5,156 nucleotides of DNA from Clostridia bacterium (GTDB lineage: Bacteria > Bacillota > Clostridia > Oscillospirales > QAMX01). The notes beneath the pieces were generated by a model. That model searched no databases. It had not been told where the DNA came from and saw nothing but the letters and a program-made list of their open reading frames with translations. Below, in pieces: positions 1 through 5,156 of the stretch; the stretch's first letter is position 1; every line of letters begins with the position of its first letter. The stretch is taken from contig JAKSPX010000132.1 of NCBI GenBank assembly GCA_024404415.1, positions 1-5,156 of the forward strand, written 5' to 3'. Both the position numbers and the translations under genes were made by a program.

Positions 1-1
1 C

Positions 2-82
2 TACTACCTCTGGATCATGGCAGGAAAGGATCGCGGCTTCTTCATGACCACCGACCCCGACCACGCCTGGCTCAATAAATAA
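2..82 (+). CDS. C-terminal end of an unidentified protein (5' end outside window)
   Basis: An open frame entering from the left edge (first full codon at base 2) gives 26 residues, including DRGFFMTTDPDHAW, and ends LNK-stop. The frame is preferred because nearly all its third codon positions are G or C, as in the operon downstream. It also ends in three consecutive in-frame TAA codons (80-88) directly before an intrinsic terminator, as expected for the last gene of a transcript. Another frame is open to a TAA at 76-78 but gives an Arg/Pro/Leu-rich shadow-like peptide. The product cannot be recognised from this fragment. Being next to sugar genes hints at carbohydrate metabolism, but the terminator between them weakens that link. 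Confidence 0.62.
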   Translation, partial: YYLWIMAGKDRGFFMTTDPDHAWLNK

Positions 83-88
83 TAATAA

Positions 89-120
89 GGGCTGTCGCAA
101 AGTGCGGTAGCCCTGTTTTT
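89..120 (+). terminator. Intrinsic terminator after the upstream gene
   Basis: The arms GGGCTGTCGC (89-98) and GCGGTAGCCC (104-113) form a 10-bp stem with two central G-U wobbles around a 5-base AAAGT loop. The run TGTTTTT (114-120) follows at once. It starts right after the triple TAA of the preceding gene and ends 44 bases before the epimerase start, so it should end upstream transcription or limit read-through into the operon. Confidence 0.88.
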
Positions 121-126
121 GATGAG

Positions 127-147
127 TTTTCAGTATTCAGTTTTCAG
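127..147 (+). repeat. Three tandem heptamers in the operon leader
   Basis: The 21 bases are three head-to-tail 7-mers: TTTTCAG (127-133), TATTCAG (134-140) and TTTTCAG (141-147). Only one base differs, in the middle copy. The array sits between the terminator U-tract and the ribosome binding site of the epimerase gene. Its role is unknown. It could be a slipped-strand microrepeat, or a site for a regulator or RNA-binding protein in the 5' leader. Confidence 0.7.
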
Positions 148-156
148 AAGAAAGGA
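148..156 (+). promoter_or_regulatory. Shine-Dalgarno that sets the epimerase start
   Basis: The purine run AAGAAAGGA lies 8 bases before the ATG at 165, a good spacing. The earlier in-frame ATG at 156 overlaps the last base of this site and has no usable spacing, so the start at 165 is favoured. Confidence 0.75.
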
Positions 157-164
157 TGGATGAT

Positions 165-1013
165 ATGATCACCATCACCAACGGCATTCTCACCGCTTCC
201 ATTGATCCGCTTGGCGCGGAGATGAAGAGCTTAAAAAAAGGCGATACGGAATTCATGCGTCACGACCCGCGCGACGGCTGGAAATCGGTCGCCCCGGTGC
301 TCTTCCCCATCGTCGGCGGTCTGAAGGACGACACCTTTTACCACAACAATAAAGCCTACAAGGTCGAAAAGCACGGTTTTGCCCGCTTCCGCACCTTTGA
401 ACCTGAGCTTTTAGCCGAAAACGCCGTCCGCTTCACCCTCAAGCCGCAGGCGGGCGACGAGGAGATCTACCCGTGGGATTACGAATTCTCCCTTGTCTAC
501 ACGCTCGAAGAAAACCGCGTCGCGGTGCGCTACGAAGTCAAAAACAACTCCGACGAGACCATGTATTTCTCCGTCGGCGGCCACGAAGGCTACGCGCTCC
601 CCGAAGGGTTGGAAGCCTACACCGCGACCTTTGAAAAAGCCGAGACCGTGCCGGTCTATTCGGTCACCGGGCCGTTACTTGACGGCGGGAAAAAGCCCTT
701 CCTCGAAGATCAGGCGGCTTTTACCCTGAAAGATGACTATTTCACCCCCGACGCGCTCATTTTCAAGGATCTGATCTCGGAAAAGGTCACGCTCGACGGT
801 CCTTCGCGCCGCATCACGCTGGATTTCTCAGGTTTCACCGATCTTCTCATCTGGACCATTCCCGGGAACCGCTACGTCTGCCTGGAGCCGTGGTGTGGTC
901 TTCCCGACTCCACCGAAAGCAAAGGAAACCTCGCCGAACGTGAAGGCATCATCGCCCTTGGCGCGGGACAGATGGCCGTCCGCACCCACACGATCGAGGT
1001 GGAAGCGAAATGA
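165..1013 (+). CDS. Aldose 1-epimerase (mutarotase), LacX/YeaD-type
   Basis: This 282-residue protein is predicted to interconvert the alpha and beta anomers of a free or phosphorylated aldose in the cytoplasm. It has no signal peptide or membrane segment. The N-terminus (MITITNGILTASIDPLGAEM) is the usual opening strand of the galactose-mutarotase-like fold in this family. Active-site-type motifs appear in order: KHGFAR (residues 69-74), SVGGHEGYALP (136-146) and CLEPWCGLPDS (239-249). By analogy with GalM, His70, His140 and Glu241 are the candidate substrate-binding, acid and base residues. Length is normal for the family. The ATG at 156 would add only MDD, and the Shine-Dalgarno spacing favours 165. 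Its TGA overlaps the kinase start (ATGA), so the two are translationally coupled. The substrate is not readable from sequence; the kinase neighbour suggests a sugar-uptake pathway. Confidence 0.9.
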   Translation: MITITNGILTASIDPLGAEMKSLKKGDTEFMRHDPRDGWKSVAPVLFPIVGGLKDDTFYHNNKAYKVEKHGFARFRTFEPELLAENAVRFTLKPQAGDEEIYPWDYEFSLVYTLEENRVAVRYEVKNNSDETMYFSVGGHEGYALPEGLEAYTATFEKAETVPVYSVTGPLLDGGKKPFLEDQAAFTLKDDYFTPDALIFKDLISEKVTLDGPSRRITLDFSGFTDLLIWTIPGNRYVCLEPWCGLPDSTESKGNLAEREGIIALGAGQMAVRTHTIEVEAK

Positions 1014-2473
1014 CCTACTTACTCGGCATTGATTTCGGCGGCGGTGCTGCCAAGGCGACCGTGATCGACGCGGCAGGCAACCTCGTCCTTGAGGCCTCGG
1101 GCGAATACCCCACCTATTATCCCGCCGACGGTTTTGCGGAGCAGGCGGCCGAGGACTGGGAAAAGGCGCTCTACGCCCTCTGCCGCGAGATCACCACAAA
1201 GATCAACCCGTGGGAGATCGCGGCGGTGGCGGTCGATTCGGCCACCCACACGGCGCTTCTCTGCGACGCAGACATGAAGCCGGTCGCCCGCGCCATCCAC
1301 TGGACCGACGCGAGAAGCCGCGAAGAATCGAAATTCCTCAAGGAAAACTACGGGGATATGATCTTCCAAAAGACCAATCACTACCCCGACACCATCTGGA
1401 CGCTCCCGCAGCTACTCTGGCTTCAGAAAAACGACCCGGCGCGCCTGAAAAACACGAAACCCCTCCTCTTTGAAAAGGATTACCTCCGCTACCTCCTGAC
1501 CGGGAGAGTCGCCACCGACCACATTGAGGCGCAGGGCAGCATGCTCTACGACGTGGAGACGCGCGATTGGTCGCCAGAGCTCTCGGCCCTCTGCGGGCTC
1601 GATATGGAGATCCTCCCGCCGCTTTACGAGCCGCTGGATTTCATCGGCGAGGTCACGGGCGTTGCCTCCATCGAGACCGGCCTTGCCGAAGGCACGCTGG
1701 TCATGGCCGGCACCACCGACACCTGCATGGAAATGGTGGCGGCAGGCGCAGTCAAAGAGGGCAGCATGACGGTCAAGCTCGCCACGGCGGGGCGCATCTG
1801 CGTCATCACCGACAAAGCCTACCCCGACCGCAATCTGGTCTGCTATTCCCACGCCGTGCCCGGCCTCTGGTACCCCGGCACCGCCACCAAGGCCTGCGCC
1901 TCCTCGCTTCGTTGGTTCCGCGACGCCTTCGGCGACGACTACAAGACGCTGGATTTCCTCGCCTCCGCCGTTCCCGCGGGTACGGAAGGACTCTTTTACC
2001 ATCCCTACCTCGCAGGCGAGCTGACTCCCTACGCCGACCCGATGCTCAGAGGCAGCTTTGTCGGCGTGAACGGTCAGCATACCAAGGGGCATTTTGCCCG
2101 CGCCGTCATGGAAGGCGTCGGACATTCCCTCATGGACAGCATCGCCGCCCTGAAAACCACCGGCATCACCCCGGCAAATGAGGCCACCCTCATCGGCGGC
2201 GGCGCGAAATCGCCCTTCTGGGCGCAGATGATCGCCGATATGCTCGGCATCCCCTTAAAGACCTGCGTTTCGAGCGATTCCTCCCTCGGCTCCGCCATGC
2301 TCGCGGGCGTTGCCGTCGGCGTGTTTTCGGATTTCAATGACGCACGGCGGCAGTGCGTGAAATACGCCGCCTCCTATGAGCCGCACGCCGCCCTGACCGC
2401 TTTCTACGCGGAAGCGCACAGGAAATACACCGCCATCCACGACGCGCTCGCGCCCTATTACCACTCTTTATGA
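1010..2473 (+). CDS. FGGY-family carbohydrate kinase, xylulokinase-like
   Basis: This 487-residue cytoplasmic kinase should phosphorylate a sugar or polyol with ATP. Both FGGY domains are present at normal length. The N-terminal phosphate loop is LLGIDFGGGAAKATVID (4-20). HWTDARSREE (97-106) matches the xylulokinase W-N/T-D-x-R substrate element. KDYLRYLLTG (156-165) and ATDHIEAQGSMLYD (168-181) are also typical. The second phosphate motif is MAGTTDTCMEM (232-242), with Asp237 the likely catalytic base. LIGGGAKSPFW (394-404) is the adenosine motif, followed by SSDSSLGSAMLAG (421-433). A Shine-Dalgarno-like GAGGTGGAA (996-1004) lies inside the end of the epimerase gene, 5 bases before the ATG. 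The best general match is xylulokinase (COG1070), but FGGY kinases cannot be assigned a substrate by eye. Other ketoses (ribulose, erythrulose-like) or polyols are possible, so no gene symbol is given. Confidence 0.9.
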   Translation: MTYLLGIDFGGGAAKATVIDAAGNLVLEASGEYPTYYPADGFAEQAAEDWEKALYALCREITTKINPWEIAAVAVDSATHTALLCDADMKPVARAIHWTDARSREESKFLKENYGDMIFQKTNHYPDTIWTLPQLLWLQKNDPARLKNTKPLLFEKDYLRYLLTGRVATDHIEAQGSMLYDVETRDWSPELSALCGLDMEILPPLYEPLDFIGEVTGVASIETGLAEGTLVMAGTTDTCMEMVAAGAVKEGSMTVKLATAGRICVITDKAYPDRNLVCYSHAVPGLWYPGTATKACASSLRWFRDAFGDDYKTLDFLASAVPAGTEGLFYHPYLAGELTPYADPMLRGSFVGVNGQHTKGHFARAVMEGVGHSLMDSIAALKTTGITPANEATLIGGGAKSPFWAQMIADMLGIPLKTCVSSDSSLGSAMLAGVAVGVFSDFNDARRQCVKYAASYEPHAALTAFYAEAHRKYTAIHDALAPYYHSL

Positions 2474-3852
2474 AGATCCTCTGCTGTGTCAAAGTCCTGC
2501 CCTCGGACGAGCTCAACCCCTTCGACGCGGCGGCTTATGAAGCCGCGCTCCGCGTGGAAGGGGCGGAGGTCACGCTCCTTTCGATGGGCAGGGAAAACAC
2601 CCGCGACTTACTTTCCAAACTCACGCGCCTCGGCGCGAGGCGGGCGATCCTTCTGACCGACCCCGGTTTTGCCGGGGCGGACAGCCTCGCCACCGCCTAC
2701 GCCCTTTCCGTAGCCGTGAAAAAGCTCTCGCCCGACCTCATCCTCTGCGGCAGGCAGTCCATCGACGGCGACACCGCGCAGGTCGGCCCGGAAATGGCCG
2801 AAATGCTCTCTTTTCCGCTTGCGACCTGCGTTTATTCCTTCTCGGCCAAAGAAGATTCCGTGCTTGCAAAAAAGGCTGATGCGGATCTCACGCTCCCCCT
2901 CCCCGCGCTTCTCACATTGGAAAGAAGCTATGATCTTCGCCTCCCCTCCATCTTTTCACGCCCCGGAACGGTCGAAACGTGGAATATTGCCGACCTCGGA
3001 GCCGATCCCGCCCGCTGCGGGACACAGGGCTCCCGCACCCGCGTGATCGCCACCGAGGAAAAGACCGGCGGCAGACGGGATTGTCATTTCATCTCCCCGG
3101 CGGAATTCCCCAAAACCCTTTCTGCCTTACTTCAAAAAGAGACGGTCACACCCGAAAGAGCACTTCAAAAGAAGCTTCCCTTCACCCGCGCGGTCGGGAA
3201 TACCGCTTCGGAGCTGGCCGAAAGTTATTTTGAAGAAGTAGAAACGCTTCCCACGATCCCGCCGCCCCTCCTCGCAGAAAAGATCGCAGAAAAAGAAGCT
3301 CCTGTGCTCTTTGCATCGGACGTGTGGGGCAGAGAAAACGCGCCGCGCGTCGCGGCCATACTCTCGCTTGGCCTCTGCGCCGACTGCACGTCGATCGAAG
3401 AACGGCTCGGAAGCCCGGTTTTCGTGCGTCCGGCCTTCGGTGAGAGCAAAATCGCCCACGTCAGGTGCCTCTCGCCCATCCCCATGGCGACCATGCGCCC
3501 CGAAACCGTGACGGGGAATTTCATCGTTTCGCTCGGGCGCGGCTGTGTCGCCTCCATCGACCGTGGAAAAGCCTTCGTCGCGCGGTTTGGTGCGGAGCTT
3601 GCCTCCTCGCGCGGTCTTGTGGACGACGGAAAAATGCCCTACCCATTGCAGGTCGGCATGACCGGGCGGATCGTCTCGCCCAAAGTCTACCTCGCCATCG
3701 GCATTTCCGGCACGGTACACCACCTCGCGGGCATGGAACGCTCCGGGAGCATCATCGCCGTCAACCCCGATAAGAATGCCCCCATCTTCGATCACGCCGA
3801 CGTCGGCATTCTCTCCACCGCCGAGGAATTTTTCGACGCGCTCGGCATATAA
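2470..3852 (+). CDS. Single-chain electron-transfer flavoprotein: EtfB fused to N-truncated EtfA
   Basis: A 460-residue protein joins both ETF subunits, which are normally separate. ETFs carry electrons through FAD between flavin dehydrogenases and other carriers. Residues 1-205 are EtfB-like: MKILCCVKVLP, NPFDAAAYEAALR (16-28), FAGADSLATAYAL (67-79), GRQSIDGDTAQVGP (94-107) and LPSIFSRPG (158-166). From about 264 it is EtfA-like: ADCTSIEERLGSPVFVRPAFGE (304-325, split between the DCT and RPAFG elements) and PMATMRPETVTG (338-349). The FAD domain follows: SLGRG (354-358), SRGLVDDG (380-387), QVGMTG (394-399), GISGTVHHLAG (411-421) and APIFDHADVGI (437-447). Arg381, Thr398 and His418 match the flavin-contacting Arg, Thr and His known in human EtfA. 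The sum is well below the roughly 570-600 residues of a normal pair, because EtfA lacks most of its N-terminal half-domain and EtfB lacks an N-terminal hairpin. The ATG overlaps the kinase TGA and has no evident Shine-Dalgarno. The frame is continuous, so a real fusion is more likely than a pseudogene. Confidence 0.9.
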   Translation: MKILCCVKVLPSDELNPFDAAAYEAALRVEGAEVTLLSMGRENTRDLLSKLTRLGARRAILLTDPGFAGADSLATAYALSVAVKKLSPDLILCGRQSIDGDTAQVGPEMAEMLSFPLATCVYSFSAKEDSVLAKKADADLTLPLPALLTLERSYDLRLPSIFSRPGTVETWNIADLGADPARCGTQGSRTRVIATEEKTGGRRDCHFISPAEFPKTLSALLQKETVTPERALQKKLPFTRAVGNTASELAESYFEEVETLPTIPPPLLAEKIAEKEAPVLFASDVWGRENAPRVAAILSLGLCADCTSIEERLGSPVFVRPAFGESKIAHVRCLSPIPMATMRPETVTGNFIVSLGRGCVASIDRGKAFVARFGAELASSRGLVDDGKMPYPLQVGMTGRIVSPKVYLAIGISGTVHHLAGMERSGSIIAVNPDKNAPIFDHADVGILSTAEEFFDALGI

Positions 3853-3855
3853 AGT

Positions 3856-3890
3856 CATCCCGCCCGGCTTCCGGGCGGGATGTATTTTAT
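3856..3890 (+). terminator. Intrinsic terminator of the epimerase-kinase-ETF operon
   Basis: A perfect 12-bp stem, CATCCCGCCCGG (3856-3867) with CCGGGCGGGATG (3871-3882), closes a 3-base CTT loop. The T-rich stretch TATTTTAT follows. It begins 3 bases after the ETF stop codon, so the operon is expected to end here. The U-tract is interrupted by A, but the GC-rich stem is very stable. Confidence 0.92.
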
Positions 3891-3930
3891 ACTATATATT
3901 TTATCTGCAAATAATTCATAGTATACTATA
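3888..3930 (+). repeat. Direct repeat of TATACTATA, two copies
   Basis: TATACTATA occurs at 3888-3896 and again at 3922-3930, 34 bp apart start to start (about three helical turns). The second copy lies within the 28-bp palindrome. Both are followed by AT-rich sequence of loosely similar order. AT-rich DNA makes chance 9-mers more likely, so this is only a candidate auxiliary operator half-site. Confidence 0.4.
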
Positions 3931-3937
3931 AATTATT
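3910..3937. promoter_or_regulatory. 28-bp near-perfect palindrome, candidate operator
   Basis: The centre is a perfect 12-bp palindrome, ATAGTATACTAT (3918-3929). After one mismatched position on each side (C3917/A3930), the outer arms AATAATT (3910-3916) and AATTATT (3931-3937) pair perfectly, giving 13 of 14 matched positions. It ends one base before the -35 box of the ATPase promoter, a usual place for a dimeric regulator. An activator site, a repressor operator or an AT-rich UP-like element would all fit. The sequence does not name the regulator. Confidence 0.6.
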
Positions 3938-3938
3938 C

Positions 3939-3967
3939 TTGACTAAAATGCCACATACGGGTATAAT
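3939..3967 (+). promoter_or_regulatory. SigA/sigma-70 promoter of the ATPase gene
   Basis: TTGACT (3939-3944) and a perfect TATAAT (3962-3967) are separated by exactly 17 bp, with one mismatch from consensus over both boxes. The region upstream is strongly AT-rich, which could act as an UP element. Transcription should begin around 3974, leaving a leader of roughly 15 bases before the ATG at 3990. Confidence 0.85.
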
Positions 3968-3989
3968 AGAATCAAAAGAAGGTGAACAG

Positions 3990-5156
3990 ATGTCTATTAC
4001 TTCCAAAGAGCGTATTCTGAAGGTTTTGACTGCCTATAACCCGTGGTGGAAGACCCGAATCGTCAACCCCCAAATGTCCAAAAATTATAAACGTTTTGCC
4101 TTTTACGAAGCTATGAAGCGTTTGAATGATCCCGTCATACGGCGTACGGTGATCCTGACAGGGACACGTCGGGTCGGCAAAACGACCATTCAATATCAAA
4201 TGATCGAAGCGCTTCTGCAAAGCGGTATCGCCCCGCAGAAAATTGTTTTTATTTCCATGGATCATCCCATGCTCAAACTGAGCCAGTTTCAGGACGTGTT
4301 GGATTGCTACCATGAAAATATTTACCCGGAGCAGGATGTTTACTATTTTTTCGATGAGATCCAATACGCGCAGGATTGGGATCGTTGGTTGAAAGTCATT
4401 TACGACATGCAGCCGGACACCCATGTCGTAGCCACCGGTTCCGCGAGTCCTGCACTCGTGAAGGGGAATCGTGAAAGCGGCGCCGGTCGTTGGTCGGTCA
4501 TCCAGGTGCCCACCATGTCTTTTTATGAATACTGCGAGCTTTTGGGGGTCGATCGTCCGAATATCCCGCCCGACCTGAAAGCGACTGACCTCCTGCAAAA
4601 AACACAATTCAAGCGGATGGAGATCATGCTGCAATTATCCAAGGTACAAAAGCATTTCATGCGTTATCTGCAGATCGGCGGTTTTCCCGAGCTTGCCTTA
4701 TCCGATAACGACCTTATGGCTCAACAGATCATGCGTGAAGACGTCGTAGATAAAGTATTGAAGCGCGATCTGCCTTCGCTTTACAATATCCGCAATGCCA
4801 CGGAATTGGAGCGCATATTCCTCTATTTGTGCAATACTTCATCGGAGATCGTGTCTATTGAGGCCATCACCAAGGAACTAAACGGCGTTTCCAGAACTAC
4901 CGTTGAAAACTATATCCAATATCTGGAAAGTGCCAACCTGATATATCAGAGCTGGCCGGTGGATATGGCGGGCAAGAAGGTTTTGAAAGCGCGGCCCAAA
5001 ATCTATATTGCAGACGCGGCTATCCGAAATGCCGTTTTGATGGATGACACCATCCTCTCCAATCCCGTCGAAATGGGCAGGGTCGTAGAAACGGCTGTGT
5101 ACAAGCACGTAGCCGCCTTCTGTTATCCGTTTACGACCTCTGTCGGATGTTTCCGC
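3990..5156 (+). CDS. AAA_14/DUF4143-type ATPase (3' end outside window)
   Basis: The frame is open from ATG 3990 to the last base, giving 389 residues with no stop. AGAAGG (3977-3982) sits 7 bases before the ATG. The protein matches the COG1373-like ATPases: an NPWW element (17-20), Walker A GTRRVGKTT (58-66), ISMDHP (88-93), Walker B YYFFDEIQ (118-125) with Asp122 and Glu123, and sensor-1 VVATGSAS (146-153). GAGRW (164-168) has an arginine where this family usually has its GR motif, then PTMSFYEYCEL (174-184) and YLQIGGFPELALS (226-238). A winged-helix-like stretch with SRTTVENYIQYLESANLIYQ (301-320) and KIYIADAAIRNAV (337-349) marks the DUF4143 part. MGRVVETAVYKHV (362-374) opens the C-terminal region that often holds a PD-(D/E)XK nuclease-like fold, cut off here. 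The family's cellular role is poorly defined. Its own promoter and lower GC set it apart from the operon. Confidence 0.9.
   Translation, partial: MSITSKERILKVLTAYNPWWKTRIVNPQMSKNYKRFAFYEAMKRLNDPVIRRTVILTGTRRVGKTTIQYQMIEALLQSGIAPQKIVFISMDHPMLKLSQFQDVLDCYHENIYPEQDVYYFFDEIQYAQDWDRWLKVIYDMQPDTHVVATGSASPALVKGNRESGAGRWSVIQVPTMSFYEYCELLGVDRPNIPPDLKATDLLQKTQFKRMEIMLQLSKVQKHFMRYLQIGGFPELALSDNDLMAQQIMREDVVDKVLKRDLPSLYNIRNATELERIFLYLCNTSSEIVSIEAITKELNGVSRTTVENYIQYLESANLIYQSWPVDMAGKKVLKARPKIYIADAAIRNAVLMDDTILSNPVEMGRVVETAVYKHVAAFCYPFTTSVGCFR

Noticed and set aside
156..164. Upstream in-frame ATG at 156 as the epimerase start
   Set aside because: It touches the purine-rich ribosome binding site with no spacing. 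The ATG at 165 has proper spacing and matches the family N-terminus.
83..164. Possible riboswitch in the epimerase leader
   Set aside because: Only about 80 bases are available and the one stable structure is an ordinary terminator hairpin. No aptamer-like conserved core is visible.
1412..2125. 237-codon open frame on the minus strand inside the kinase gene
   Set aside because: It is antisense to a clear FGGY kinase. The His/Gly/Ala/Arg-rich translation matches no family and is a by-product of GC-rich codons.
1567..2181. 204-codon plus-strand frame overlapping the kinase
   Set aside because: It is Arg- and His-rich, with no family resemblance, in a shifted frame of a well-supported gene.
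2470..3852. ETF fusion explained as a pseudogene or frameshifted pair
   Set aside because: The frame is continuous, codon use is uniform, and both the EtfB loop and all FAD-domain motifs are intact, so a decayed pair is unlikely.
3127..3858. 243-codon minus-strand frame opposite the ETF
   Set aside because: It is the shadow of the conserved EtfA half, and its start would lie within the terminator region.
3882..3938. CRISPR, attachment site or transposon end in the AT-rich intergenic region
   Set aside because: There is only one dyad and one short direct repeat. No spaced repeat array, no target-site duplication and no transposase or integrase gene lies nearby.
3972..4634. 220-codon minus-strand frame opposite the ATPase
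   Set aside because: It is antisense to the Walker A/B-bearing gene, has no recognisable motifs and would run out through the ATPase promoter.

Overview
The window looks like chromosomal DNA, probably a metagenomic contig, from an anaerobic Firmicute of the Clostridia/Oscillospiraceae type. This is inferred from GC-rich genes with strong G/C preference at third codon positions, purine-rich Shine-Dalgarno sequences, U-tailed hairpin terminators, a consensus SigA-type promoter in AT-rich DNA, and an electron-transfer flavoprotein (ETF) whose beta half carries the loop typical of anaerobe (bifurcating-type) ETFs. No rRNA, tRNA, insertion sequence or CRISPR is visible. All genes read on the + strand.

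Region 1 (1-164): the last 26 codons of an unidentified gene end in three consecutive in-frame TAA codons. A strong intrinsic terminator follows (89-120), then a short leader with three tandem heptamers next to the ribosome binding site of the following gene.

Region 2 (165-3852): a compact three-gene operon joined by two 4-base ATGA overlaps. It encodes a LacX/YeaD-type aldose 1-epimerase (mutarotase), an FGGY-family sugar kinase resembling xylulokinase, and a 460-residue single-chain ETF. In the ETF an almost complete EtfB is fused to an EtfA that lacks most of its N-terminal half-domain but keeps the FAD-binding domain. A perfect 12-bp-stem terminator closes the operon. The epimerase and kinase suggest entry of a free sugar or ketose into central metabolism. 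The ETF suggests that a flavin-dependent oxidation is co-expressed with that pathway, but no partner dehydrogenase lies in the window. The fused, shortened ETF inside a sugar-kinase operon is the most unusual thing here.

Region 3 (3853-3989): an AT-rich intergenic stretch with a near-perfect 28-bp palindrome ending one base before the -35 box of a near-consensus promoter (TTGACT, 17 bp, TATAAT). A 9-base motif from the palindrome also occurs once upstream.

Region 4 (3990-5156, runs off the end): an AAA_14/DUF4143-type ATPase (COG1373-like) with clear Walker A, Walker B and sensor motifs. It is less GC-rich than the operon and has its own promoter, so it is probably an independent, possibly acquired, gene.
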